Shown here: positions 41,871 to 64,000 of the stretch, one piece after another | How positions within the stretch are numbered: the stretch's first letter is position 1 | Layout of the letters: every line of letters begins with the position of its first letter | NCBI GenBank assembly: GCA_030248215.1 | Contig: JASANG010003404.1 | Location: 1 to 64,000, forward strand | Length of the DNA: 64,000 nt | DNA from: Enoplolaimus lenunculus | Taxonomy: Eukaryota > Nematoda > Enoplea > Enoplida > Thoracostomopsidae | Direction of reading: 5' to 3' | Position numbers and translations under genes: made by a program | The notes under the pieces: model-generated | The model's database searches: none | What the model saw: only the letters and a program-made list of their open reading frames with translations | Told to the model about the DNA's origin: nothing

Positions 41871-42853
41871 GGCAAACCTAAAGCCTAAGCCTAAACCTAT
41901 AGGCATACGCCGCTAGATGTGCTCTTGCATATTGCGAGCATAAACAAATCCGTTTCATTTTCCGTTGTTTTTTCTACCGTTGTTAAGCGTGAGATATCTA
42001 CATTCATATGCCCGAGACAAAACCTTATTCGCGCATTTCTAAGTCACAAGCCCGAACCTAAGCCTAAGATATCTACATGCATATGCCCAAGACAAAACCT
42101 TTATTCACTATCAATAGATTTTTATCAATTCAAACTATAATTTGATATAGTTCAAAAGTTCAAATTTCGTAATCTCTGTAGCGGATATTTTAATACCGGA
42201 TCCGGACGAGTTCAAATGTTCATTTATGTGTAAACTTAAAAAATCATTCTTGCGTGAAATAGTCTTGAAAACATCGTTTTCTTTTAACATTTTAAAATCT
42301 TTTTCCATCGTTTTGTATACTATCAGCGTTTTATTAAACACACTTCCAATAAGGCTTCATTGAAAAGTTGGCATTTAATCACTATGGCAGATGATAAAAC
42401 AAGTCAAGTTGCAAATAGAATTAAGAGATTCTCACCTTTTCCAGTACAGTCATTAAACATTCGCACCGGTTCATGTTTTGTAACTTAAATATATTTTCAA
42501 TACAGACTCGCGTGATTACTGTGTTTCGTTTAATCAGTATTACTGTAAAACTCTCAATCATTGCAAAATTTTTAAAATCAATTTGGTTGAGAAATTTAAT
42601 CTATTATTCTCTTCCCAAATAGACTTGAATTGAAATTTGTATGCAATTCTATGTATATTTCATGACTACATTGTTTAATCCTCTTCTAGTATGTTTTGAA
42701 ATATTAGACACTGTTCTCAAATTGATTTCCACGACTTAGTAAATAAATGGAATACAAAAAGATTGTTTATATATTTGAGTTCCCACTATAAAAACTCCGT
42801 TAACACAAGAAATACCAATTTACAAATTGGAAGTGTGCACACATAAATTATGA
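41871..42853. other. Gene-free right part of the inverted-repeat interval
   Basis: A small CCTAAG patch at 41878-41900 and a tandem pair of about 38 bp (GATATCTACATTCATATGCC at 41993 and GATATCTACATGCATATGCC at 42068). Nothing else is recognised. Confidence 0.5.
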
Positions 42854-42916
42854 AGGTACATCGGAACAGAGTTAGATTTTACCACAGACTGCACGCAAAA
42901 TATTGTGGAGCCTGTA
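42854..42916 (-). repeat. Right arm of a 63-bp inverted repeat 7 kb apart
   Basis: Complement of 35878-35940 with one mismatch, ending GTGGAGCCTGTA. TA stands at both outer edges. Confidence 0.85.
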
Positions 42917-44084
42917 TTAACCTATCAAACTAGTGCAAAATGTAGCCGTCATCCAGAAGTGCCTGCGCTGCATTCCTGGCCACAAATTTTCCACCCTGCA
43001 CGCAAAACTGGAAGCCACTGTTCTATACAAGGGCACCATGTTGTAACGTTCTTGTAATAAGGTATCCCAGTTTCATGGAAATATATACCAGAAATTCCGA
43101 TTTTCTTTGTGGACCGTTCCATCAATAGTTGTGTAACAAGGTGTAACCGGCAGAGTATAACCGGATATCCGTTTTCGGTAAAAATTGGTGTTCGTTTCCG
43201 GTATAGACAGAATAGCCTGGCAACAAGTTTTCCAGCCTTGAAAACTGGAAGCCACTGTTACAAGGAAACCATGTTGTATGTTCTTGTAATAAGCGGTATC
43301 TCCGTTGGACGGAAATACCGTCAGTTCCGGTTTTTGTGGTTTTTTCTGACACAAAATTGACCAAAAAAAATCCGCAACACACAGACAAATTTTTACAAAT
43401 AAGTCGCTTTTTCATTTCAACGCAACAACACACGTTTTAATCACATAATTAATGATATATTATCACAAACACACCAGATAAAAGATTCAAAAACTTAAAA
43501 ACCAAAGTATAATTTATTGTAAAAGATAACGGGAACATCTATCAAATCTTACAGGGTACACCCGGAGGTGAAAAATACCGGAGCCGGAGGTCAGTTAATT
43601 TTAGCCAATATCTGCAAAATGTTAAGTTGTTTGGTTTACGCTAATTTTCTGCAAAATTTCCGAAATTCTTTCCTGAAAATTGTGACAAAAGACAATCGAA
43701 ACGCGCTAAACAGATAAATTTAGCAAAATTATGCTAAATTTTACTACCAAAATTGCCGGAACCTCCGGCAAAAATTCTACCGGAACCAGAGGCAGATTTT
43801 CTGCCGAAGCCGGAGGCAGACCTCCGCTTGTACATTGCAAATCTAGTTTCAAACCACAACTAATAGCTTTTAAAGTATATATTTATGTAACAGACAACAT
43901 TTTTACCATATGTTAAATTTCCTGGCACTTTCAAAGAATCCCCATTAAAGTGTGATAGTTCATATTCCATTATGCGTAAGCGTATTAAATTGACGTGGAA
44001 TAAAATAAGTAAAATGTTGTATAGAACAACAAGTTCATAAAACAACGGGGCGTAAGACACTTGTAGAATTTTTCAATCAGGGGA
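42917..44084. other. Gene-free DNA with worn hAT-like elements
   Basis: 43137-43345 has AACCGGATATCCG and TCCGTTTCCGG; 43554-43820 starts CAGGGTACACCCGGAGG and has many ACCGGAGCCGGAGG units. No exon was found. Confidence 0.5.
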
Positions 44085-44287
44085 CTGCCATCCACCATGA
44101 TCCTCCACAATTTGAAATGTAAGGCAGAAGTGCAGAAATGGGAGTTTTGAAAACGCCACCACCACCAAAACATGTGACGGAGTTTAACATAAGTTCTGGA
44201 ACCATTACCGCCACAATGGGTTCGAAAGTAATATAGTGTTGCAACAGTCCATGGGAATGATTCCCAATTCAGCATTAAAATGCTATC

Positions 44288-44624
44288 TTAGAAGATCGCT
44301 GCAAGGGACGTGCTTGGCAGCTGTGCAAACAGCAGCAGGAGATTGTCTTTGAAAGCACTGTTGGGATAAAACTGTGTTACTCTAGTAGCTAAAATGTGTG
44401 CTTTGTACTTCAGACAAGAAGTTGGAAATTTTTCAAAAATTTTTGAAAATGCATCATCAAATGAGTTTTCTTTTTCTGTTTCTTTACATATGTATTTTGC
44501 AACAAAAACCATTTTGCGGCGTTCAGCAAGTTGTATAGGGTTATGGTCTAGTTCTGATGGACCATCAATGAATTCATCAGCAATTCTGCAGTGTAGTCTA
44601 CAAATTTCATCTTCAGCGTGCGCC
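44288..44624 (-). other. Coding-like stretch, possible exon of an unknown gene or pseudogene
   Basis: On the minus strand an acceptor-like ATATATATAATAG is followed by 111 codons with no stop and protein-like composition (start AHAEDEICRLHCRIADEF, later FSKIFEKFPTSC and the end LFAQLPSTSLAAIF). Neighbouring DNA at 44090-44275 and 44640-44837 also has protein-like frames, but they do not join cleanly. I recognise no family. It could be a decayed gene or an exon whose partners I missed. Confidence 0.35.
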
Positions 44625-44837
44625 TATTATATATATTTCAGCATATAAAATGTCACGCAAGACAAAAGCAACGGATCGTTGCTCCATTTTACGTCTAAAC
44701 TTTATAATAAACAAGTTATTTGACTGAAAGTCAAATGCACGGTCACCGCGAGTTGCCCAAACCCAAAATTGTTCTGCTCCATCAAACTGAAATGATAGAA
44801 TTCCTATAAATGTGAATCTAGTGGTGGTTATCTGCAC

Positions 44838-47800
44838 ACAGACAAATGGCTCTTGAGTAATTAAGCCTTAATATTGTGCCAGCGGAATGTTGTTAATTTA
44901 ACACGGGTAAATTTGTGAAATCTTGCTAAGTACCTACTTATGTTATACTTAAGTAATTACTTAACTCGCCGAATTAAGTACTTAATATTTTGAGCAAAAA
45001 TTAAACGCAAAATGTCAGCCATTGTAATAAAAAAGTACGTTTTGCTACACCATTACTATTAGACCAAAATTAGCATACCTGAATGGTTCATTTGTAATAT
45101 ATAAAAATTAGGTAGCGACTTAAATATTTACTTAACTTGAGTTCGATTTTAAAAACGAAACAATGTTGGGTAATTAGTCAGGACGTACGTAAGTAATGTT
45201 GCACTAAAGTAGAGCTTCATAAGCCCAGCTAAACTTATGCCTTTAATCAATTTGATACAATTTTCCTAGTTGAAAAATTTAAGTTCTAATAACTTAAGCA
45301 AATCTATGTGTTTTATAAGCAAAGTTTTAAGCTGAAAGCAAAAAGCTTTATTATTCGGACGGAATATTTTTTATTCATTTAAGACGTGATTTAGCATGTA
45401 GAAATGTATTGAACAGTTACAAGTTCTGTCTATACGTTCACAAGCATTTTTTGTGCAAAAATTCTACCGTAGAATAAAGCTCTTCTCAGTTTTATTGTTG
45501 TTGTTTATTCATTTTTAATGTAAAATGTACGCCGAATTTCCTCTTATTTTCGCGGAACGAAGAAATTGTGGTAAAATTATATGCAACTAGGGTAACCGCC
45601 TTGGGCCGGTGACTATAAGCCCAACGTTTGTTATTTTGGTTGGGTTTGCGTGCTAAGTTATAGACTACAAAAAATTTTACTTTTTCCCAGGTCTTAAAAC
45701 AGACCTTTAGTGCGGCCTACGGTGAGCGAAGCTGCGAGTAATGCTTCAACGGACGGCTGAAACTGCAGTCGAACTCTCGGCGCAGTGGGTAGGGAGGTGC
45801 CGTTGGGCTGAGTTACCGGAGTGGAGCAACAGACTGGCTGCACAAACGTGCGAATAACCGCACACTCACCACATATTTTTGTGAGTTTAACCTTTAGCAT
45901 GCAAACCTGCTTAATTTAACTGAACGGTATCACAGAAGTGTCCTGATTTTAAAGCCGTAGGTGAAGAAAAAAACTAGAAAGTTTCAACACTCGTACATGA
46001 TAAGATTATTTTCCAGACGGAACTTAAGATTTATATCGTTATGAACATGTGAAGCGTATGCATTCCGTAAAACAAAAAAATTGGATCACATTACCACATA
46101 TAAAGATATTATTATAGGATTTGAATGAAAAATTCTAGATTAGAATTTGTAAATTTAACCGAACTTTTTCATAAAACGTTCTAATATATACATAATACAT
46201 ATTTCTTTGAAAATTTCCGCGAGCGATAACAAGAGTCACCGCCCGAGGGCGGTGACAAAAAGTTAAAACTGATTTATTTTAAAGGATTACTGCTTTAGTT
46301 TTTCAGAATAATTCATTTCATCAATGGCATCTGACAAAACATTAGTGCATGTTATAAAGCAAATGTACGTATTAAAACTCTGTAATAAAGTTCCAGCACA
46401 ACAATAGACCTCATTCAAGCATCAGCGAAAAGTATAATTCTAGTCTTTTAAAACAAAAATACGCTTTCACCTTAGGACAACGTTGATTATAAAGCAATGC
46501 AACTATAATATCGAAACAAACAACGTCTTTTACACAGTACTAAAGTGCATAACTTTCACAAGTATCTCACAAGCAGCTCCAATGCAACTTCCATTGTGTC
46601 GGCTGCATACCTCTTTCAAAGTGCAGCATGCCTCTCCATTCTTCACGCAGACCCCGTTTATTGCTATTTCCACAATTTTAGCCCGTCGCTTATCATGTCT
46701 ACGTATCCCAATCGCCCATTCAAACTCGAGATTTACCACTATATCTTAAGCTTTTTCAAAGTGCGCCACCTTAACTCTTTTCAACGGTCTTCATTACCCA
46801 CTCTTCGTAGCTAGCCGTATAACAATAGCTTTTGCCTTTCGGAGCAAAGCTTACGGTGCGGCTGTGCAAAAATGGTCGCTGCATTTCAGTTGCATTTTGA
46901 AACTGAATTGGTCCATGATGAAGAGATCTGATTTACACTCACTATTCCGTTAAAAATTCAAGTACATTGAATTATTAGTTATTCTAGAAGCAAAAGAAAC
47001 AATAATTTACGTAATTAAACCATGAAATAAAAAATGTGCTTGTTCAAAAGATAAAGCTAACAAGTTTGAGAAACATGGGTGGTGGTGTCTTTGAAGCCGG
47101 GGTAGAAGTAGCTTTTACCCCCAAGAGCGGTCGCTGTGTTGTGGTTGCACAAAAATTGAGGTAGAAATTCGATGTTTATTTTTTACGATTGACGGAGTGT
47201 ACCAGCTTATCGGAGATCTATATTGACAAAAACTACATGTTTGCGCAAAAAGTCTTGAGAATGGAAAATTTTAAAACAACGGAATCTTCAAAAACAAATG
47301 CCACAACACATGCTCAGGAACCAACATAAATAGAGAGGAACAACGGCAGCCAAACATAAACATGCTGTCAAAAGCCCACAACCATAAAGTTTTAGCTACA
47401 CACGGCACTAGACAGGGTCATCCGCCCTCGAAGGTTGTCGCAAATCTGGAGGGTTACTACTTGTAGACGGTTGAGACTCAGCAACCGCATTAGGGGGTTC
47501 AAATTGCTGGTCTGGTCATGCTTTCGTTTCGTTCCAAACAGTGCCTGTGCTATCAGATTGCGAGGCAATGCATTTGTTTTATTCCCGGCCCGTCGTGTAA
47601 CTTCTAAGGGAGACAGATTCCATATTGCTCTAGGGCTACTATTTGAAGTTAGAACAATTTGCATGTAATATTATAGTTCTACCAACGTCCTCTATCAATG
47701 CAGTGTGTACTTCATGTGTGCGTGCGTTAATTACTGCTTCAAATTGTGTACGTTAGCAGTGCGCAAACGTGAAATTTTGTATCTCTTCTCCAGGGATTGT

Positions 47801-48093
47801 TTGCATGCACAGTGTGCATAAAAGCATTTACTGCAGGATATAATAAATCTGTGATGCCAACGTTTAACTTGAAGTTCTCTCGGAAAGTCATGTTTGCTTT
47901 GAGCTGCTATATGTTGGATTTAAGTGAACACAATAGTTTTGCTTTGCTGCTTTACAAATGACAGATGCTTTGCGCATACCAACACGTGAAAACTCAGCTC
48001 CAAAACACATCATATAAAGCTCGCTCAGTTTGCCATCCAAGCTTCGTTTTGGTTTTAAATACGACATTTTGTTGATACTCCCATGTTGTGAAG
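44838..48093. other. Gene-free AT-rich DNA
   Basis: Around 44930-45140 is a patch rich in AAGTACTTAAG that is an inverted relative of 25735-25960. A GC-richer patch lies at 45700-45880. Frames of 70-100 codons at 46483-46814 and 47392-47668 have no motif, and both strands are open there. Confidence 0.45.
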
Positions 48094-48361
48094 TTAACCG
48101 TTTCTCACATGAATATTTTCTATTTCTCCTGAGACATACTTTTATGCTAGGATTCGAACTCCAGTGACTGGAGTGGGAGGCGCATACCATCACCACTCAG
48201 CTATAGGAGCTTGACACTCGAGCCCGAGGGGGTTCTCACGTCTTGTGGTGATTTAGTACTATGTATACGTGTTGCAATAGTTAAACACGGTGCGATATAT
48301 TATTTAACGTATATACACTGCGCTGAGTTGCCTATAGGCAACTCAATGTGAGAAGGGGTTA
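48094..48361. mobile_element. tRNA-headed element
   Basis: TTAACCGTTTCTCACATG to AATGTGAGAAGGGGTTA, matching 29114-29382 closely. Confidence 0.8.
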
Positions 48362-48388
48362 TAGATAGTAAACTGAAAATTTTTCGCT

Positions 48389-48495
48389 TAGCCCTCTCTC
48401 ACATGAATATTTTCTATTTCCCCTTGAGACATACTTTTAAGCTAGGATTCGAACTCCAGTGACTGGAGTGGGAGGCGCATAGTGAGAAGGGGTTA
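48389..48495. mobile_element. tRNA-headed element with internal deletion
   Basis: Left 90 bases (GCCCTCTCTCACATGAATAT to TGGAGTGGGAGGCGCATA) join directly to the right end GTGAGAAGGGGTTAA. It lies 28 bases after the previous copy and shares GGGAGGCGCATA with it. Confidence 0.8.
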
Positions 48496-50338
48496 ATGTT
48501 GATGCATATTATTTGCCATATCGCGTCACGCGGCATTTTGCCTACAGTAATATAATAAACTTAGCATGCTGAGTTCGGATCCTGTCTAAATTGTGCGACG
48601 GGGCATTGTTTTTTGGTACCGTGCATGATACCGTATGGCCCGGTCCCGTCACGCTTTGGCCCCGACCTCGGGACATCTCCACATTAAGCTTAGCTAGTCA
48701 AGAAATAATATTACGCACAAATTCCGTTTTCGTAATGTTTCTTGCACTAGTTCTTTATTTTGGTGTCGTGCATAGAGATCCTTAATATATTTTCAAATTA
48801 TGTTTAAATCAGTAACTTCATGGACGAAGCAATAATGCGCCGTTCAGAATAACTTTGTCAACGGTGCCGTGAAATATCTTATAGACCCGGGCAATCACCA
48901 GGTTATTTTGAAAACGAGTTCGTGATAGCCTTGGCCTATAAGAGACTCCTGTTTTATATATAGCCCAAGGCTTTTGGTGTCAGGGCCGTCCTCGACCCTA
49001 TCTCTAAAATGAAATTTTTGTTTATTGCAGATGTCTACTAGCTCAGACAGATATTGTTAAAGAACTCATTGATAATTCAATTTGACAATTGACATTGCAA
49101 CGACTTCAAACAAAAAACCAAACATTGACAAATCGACGCAGACTGAGCATTTCGTTCAGTCTGAACATTTCGTTCAGTCAAAACACACTGACAACACACA
49201 TTATACTGAGTCTCGCTCCAATCAGACAAACATTTTAGAAAAACCGACTACTCAAACGCATTAACAATACAACAGATACGTATTCAATGTCAGACAGAAC
49301 ATTCAGCTACAGCGACCAGTTCAACACGAGCTACACAAACTACACAAGCATACTCTGAACTGGTAGATACTTTAGCAGTCTTGAGACCAAAAATTATAAT
49401 TGGCACACCACAAAGAAAATAAACGTCAAATAAAAGCAAATTAAATCAATCAAGGAGCAACAGAACTCTTCAATTTTTAAGTACACGAAAAATAGAAAAA
49501 CATATTTGCTGGATTTAAGTAAGTTACAAAATTAGCAACATTTCGACGTTTGCAACTGTAGAACAGTTTGAAAGTCTATTGACGGACGTTATATGTCGAG
49601 CAACCAGCAGTATTTTTGATTTGGAGCGTTAGTTAAATATTGGTAGGTTTACTTCTTTGGTCTTTTTGTCCAACCGCTGACTTCGCGCACGTTTGCTCTG
49701 TATTTTACTAAAATGTTGCATAACTGCATGACCTGCGGCTGTTTGATCAGCTACTAGGCGCGGTATCTTTGGCGATGGGATGTTCTGGATACGTGCTAAG
49801 GTTGTGAATACCCCTCGTAGACCATTGCATAATTCCTAGTATTTAAAAATAGCGTATATTACCCCCTACGCCAGCTACAGATGTGGAAGTGCGTGGCACA
49901 CTTTATTTTCCCTTCGTCTTCATATGTGGAGGTGAAGAGCGCAATACACCCATTTTTCCACTACTTACAAAGCCTAAGCAGAATAGAATACTGCCGCCGC
50001 ACGAGCCCACCCGAATGACGGTTCACATCCTTGAGTGTCAAACGCGGTCTAAAAGTACGTCATTACAAATTTCAACTGTTTTCCCATCCAACTTAGGCTC
50101 CGAAAAAACAGTGCCGTTAGAAACAATGAGAAAATTTGCGTGGCGAGAGTTCTCCCTCAGGAAAAAAATAAAAAATGACAATTTCCATATATTTATATCA
50201 ATATATTTACCAGTTGCCCGAAACGATATAGTTCGTAAATTATAGCAACACATAATTTACCTCATGAACCAGAGGTATTTTGAAATGTTACGTCCCAAAA
50301 ACCATAAATATTCCCAATCAAGACAATCAAAATAACGT
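48496..50338. other. Gene-free DNA downstream of RTCB, with a coding-like patch
   Basis: At about 49080-49425 (+) are short frames rich in TQTEH, SKHTD and TQTTQ, ending LVDTLAVLRPKIIIGTPQ. The patch looks like a broken coding sequence of unknown origin with about one break. No family is recognised. Nothing else is seen. Confidence 0.35.
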
Positions 50339-60676
<10,338 letters not shown>

Positions 60677-63600
60677 TATGTAATAATAATGATAATAATA
60701 AAAATAATAATATATAATACCTATATGTAGTGTACCGTAAAAATTGTACTTTCTTGCTTTTGTAATTTTTGAAACGCTGCAAATCGCTGAATAATGGGTT
60801 TAAAAACAAAGTAATAACACCAATATATAATTAGTTTAATGGACTGGAGATTTTAATTTATGAAACACATAAATATGAATATTTGATTAATTAGGAATTC
60901 ACTAATTAGCATAAGCTGTTATAACATTTAAAATAACCATGTTTATAAATATCAGTTTTAACTAAGGATGCACCGGTAGTAAATTTTTTGCCTATGTTGA
61001 TACCGATTCTTATTTTGAAAATGTGTCAATGCCGAACTGATGCCGATCACAATTCCAATTTTTGTACACCGTGTTTAGGAACTATAGCATACTACATTAC
61101 ATAATTGTTCTATGACATAAATACTAACCATCATTAAAGATTGTTAATTTATGAGAACGGTTCGTTTCAAAATATTTTTTAAAAAACAAACGTAAGAGAG
61201 ATAGCAGTTTCCCTCATCAAACACACTTATATACTACAAGTGAAATGGATAGCATTCCAACTCATTGTTATGTGCAAAAAGAATCGGCAAAGAATCGGCA
61301 ATTTTTTGCAGTGCCGATGCCGATACTCTCGAAAAGTGCTGATTATTACGGATACCGATTAATCAGCACATACTAGTTTTAACCAAATTCAAATGCAAAC
61401 CAACCATGGTGCTTTGGCACCTCAATATAATTAGTCGTTAAAAGGTTTATTATTCACTTTGCATTGGAGCCGTTAAACACCACAAAGCCTAAACCGTTCA
61501 ATTTACTGTAACATTGGGTGCGCCAGACAGCTAAAACAATGGTTCATTCATACCTATATCGAGTATTGCCCGATGGAATACCCCAATGAATAGCATACAG
61601 GTAAGCCAATACGAAAACATTGTATACGTAACAACTACGCAATACACTGGTAAACGTCACACAAAACCGCTAACGCAAGTATTGGGAACTTGAGACTTCT
61701 ATTAAAACAGTCATAGTGTTGAGAGAAACAAACAAATGCCCAATTATAAGTGGTTCTTCTCATATATACATTTAGTCCAAAATACGCATAAAACATGGCT
61801 GCGTCCTTTCATCAACTTCAAACTAGCTCCAGCCAAATCCCGAGACTTGTCAAAACCGAGACCCATCCCTGACGTATATATAATATAAACAAAACATAGT
61901 TCTAGCCGCATACTATGCATTATTTTTATTCCATTTGCTTCAGTTATTCTCGGCAACTTTAATGTAAGAATTTTCCAAATTTAACGTTTATGTCATTTAA
62001 TACCGCAAATTTTTGAGCATTGTAAGCATGCGAGACATGCTTGTCCTAGTGCATAGCACATGCCTGACACGCTGAAGGTCCCTAGTTCGAAACCATCATT
62101 AACCCGTGTTTCCAGCTGCTTAATACCAAAGAAGTCTGAAGTCGCGGTTCCTATCTAGACTGTCAAGCATCTAGAAAAATTGGCATCGGCAAAATTTGAA
62201 AATCCGAATCGGCATCGGTATTGTCATCGGAAAAAAATTTTGGTATCGGCACTTCCCTAAGTACATTGCTAAAGTAACAAAGATAATAGCGCTAACACAA
62301 GTAGAGTAGTTGACGCAGTGCCGTTATAGCTCAGTTAGCAATGTATGCATGTTAGACATGCTTGTCCTGGTGTATACGCAATATATGTAACGCAAATTGT
62401 TTTACACAAGTCGGCAGCATACGTGTCGACAAATATAGTTCACTATGAAAGCAGTTGAAGAAACGGACAGCGTGGCGAAGTGTTACAGCGCTTGCCTCGG
62501 GATCTTAAGGTCGTAGTGCGATCCCCGCTCTGTAGGCCCGCTTTTCCGCCTACGTGGTTTGAAGTCTGCTAACCTAATGCATATGCAATATATGCAAAAC
62601 GCATTGTGTTCTATGCTAGCCGATAGCATACGCGTCGACACATATAACCGATTGTAAAAGCAGTTGAAAACGCGGGTTGCGTGGCGCAATGGTAGTCCCG
62701 CTCTGTAAGCACGCTTTTTAGACTGACAGGTAAAATCGTTGGCCTTGCAAGCTAACGGTCGCTGATTTGAATCCGGCCGTGGTCAGTTTTTTCAACTGGT
62801 AGCACTAACATAACATATACAACGGCCACAAGACGGCACAACCTTACAGTCCATACATTCCATCCATACACCAAGATAAGCAGATAACGGAAAGCAAATA
62901 TATACAAAACCCTTTACAATTGTGACAGGCTGACGACATACAAAATCCAAAACGGTAAGTTAGCATCGACACACATGCACTTGGCACTGATACGAGTACT
63001 TTTGTTAATAATTTCTTTTGCTGCACTAAACTAGAGAAATGAAAACTTGCGCAATATAAAGGCACACTAGCTAGGGGATTTTTCGTGTACATCAGCCTGT
63101 TGCAAAAATGGTTAACCCTGCGTGGGAAGTTGTTGGATAGCTGAAACCTTGCAAATTTCGTTTATTGTAACACATAACTGTATTCTAATGAAAAGTCAGA
63201 ATCTAATAAACGACAATTCAATTTTCGTAGAGTACATAAAGTTCAGCGATGGAAATTTTTACTGCACAGATTCTAGTCAAATCACTTGTTTGGTTGCTAT
63301 GTTAAGACTGAACGCTCACTATTCGTTACATAATTCGGCCAATATTTCTTGAACAGAGACAAACATTGATACTATAATCAGCATTTGTGATCTAAACCTA
63401 TTTCACCCAAGCAAAACATTAGCTTAAAGTTTAAGCTTTATACTAAATTAGTGTTTCAACCGAAACGGTACGAGCCTCAAAGTAAAGCAAGAGTCTGATT
63501 CTCACAGCATTGATTGGCATTTTTCGGAGGAAAATGAAAGTATGCATAACAGGTGGAAAGCCAAAACCAGAGGATATGAAGCTTAAAATGTCAGAATTCT

Positions 63601-64000
63601 GACTCTAGTCATTCTAACAAAATGACAAGCTAGCCTAACTTAGTCAAATACAGCATACCAGCCGATCGCCTGACTGCTTTGATATGACTTGAGTTGAAAG
63701 TGGATATAAATAATCCATCTGTAAATGTTGTACTCGCTAGTTTTTTCCAGATTCAACTTAGTTTAAAGTCAACGTAAAAGTCAAATATCAACTTTGTTGG
63801 AATTTGCATTGCAAAAATTGCGTGCAGCAGGTTTTAATCATAATACAAAACGCTTAATTGCCAGAGCATTTTCGAAACCTTAATATTGCTTGAACACAAA
63901 AGAAACTTGCCGTACAGCAAATTGGTCTTAATTGTTATTTGTGGAAGGTGTTGACATTTATTTTGTTTTTGCTGCAAATTCATTAATCATTTTGGTTGTG
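60677..64000. other. Gene-free DNA upstream of RTCB
   Basis: The RTCB promoter should lie near 60677-60800 on the minus strand; no clear core motif is seen. 60965-61377 is a hAT-like patch of GCCGATGCCGATACTC and GATACCGATT, echoed at 62170-62266. tRNA-derived units follow at 62028-62790. From 62830 to the window end I see only AT-rich DNA. Confidence 0.5.
62028..62790 (+). repeat. Cluster of tRNA-derived SINE units
   Basis: Four tRNA-like heads occur in a row. 62028-62093 has CCCTAGTTCGAAACC (B box). 62321-62372 has TTATAGCTCAGTTAGCA (A box). 62465-62535 has GCGTGGCGAAGTGTTACAG (A box). 62675-62790 has GCGTGGCGCAATGGTAG, GATTTGAATCC and a T6 run. The tails after heads 2 and 3 share ACGCAATATATG, GCATACG(T/C)GTCGACA and AAAGCAGTTGAA. 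None folds as a full tRNA by eye. Confidence 0.6.

Noticed and set aside
46483-47668. Several 70-90 codon frames
   Set aside because: Both strands and several frames are open over the same DNA, with no conserved motif.
62321-62790. Functional tRNA genes
   Set aside because: A and B boxes are present, but no complete acceptor, D, anticodon and T stems could be paired by eye; repeated tails point to SINEs.

Overview
The window is nuclear DNA of an animal. It is AT-rich, and its genes are split by GT-AG introns full of small transposons. The gene set is peroxisomal sarcosine/pipecolate oxidase, a trypsin-fold protease, the tRNA ligase RTCB and U2 snRNA, which points to a metazoan, probably an invertebrate. 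A tunicate-like genome is a guess that nothing here proves. I rebuilt exons by hand from splice sites, frame and family conservation; every model below keeps reading frame across all its junctions.

Layout: (1) 3160-11503 (+), a seven-exon PIPOX-like oxidase ending in the peroxisomal signal SKL. (2) 14818-16191 (+), two U2 snRNA genes about 1.19 kb apart with an identical upstream promoter block. (3) 21189-28331 (+), a second PIPOX-like gene with the same seven-exon plan and the same SKL end, so the pair is an old tandem duplication with the U2 pair lying between. (4) 28768-33270 (-), a five-exon chymotrypsin-fold protease, tail to tail with the second PIPOX, in which Glu stands where the catalytic Asp is expected. 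(5) 38151-41550 (+), a six-exon gene for an unrecognised 213-residue protein in which every intron is phase 1. It lies wholly inside a 7 kb interval bounded by a 63-bp inverted repeat, and its last codons and stop come from a transposon end. (6) 50339-60676 (-), a complete 13-exon RTCB gene of 505 codons, the human length.

The rest is mostly small repeats, often nested: a GGCC-ended family with 8-9 bp target duplications that carries (TTAGGC)n-like arrays and has grown into an 800-bp higher-order array at 12.0-12.8 kb; a CTGTAGTGACCCG-ended family; a tRNA-headed element that also has inverted termini; hAT-like elements ending in CAGGGTGCAACC; and several other two-copy families. The last 3 kb holds a cluster of tRNA-derived SINE units. 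I saw no CRISPR array, rRNA or intact tRNA gene, and no recognisable autonomous transposase.
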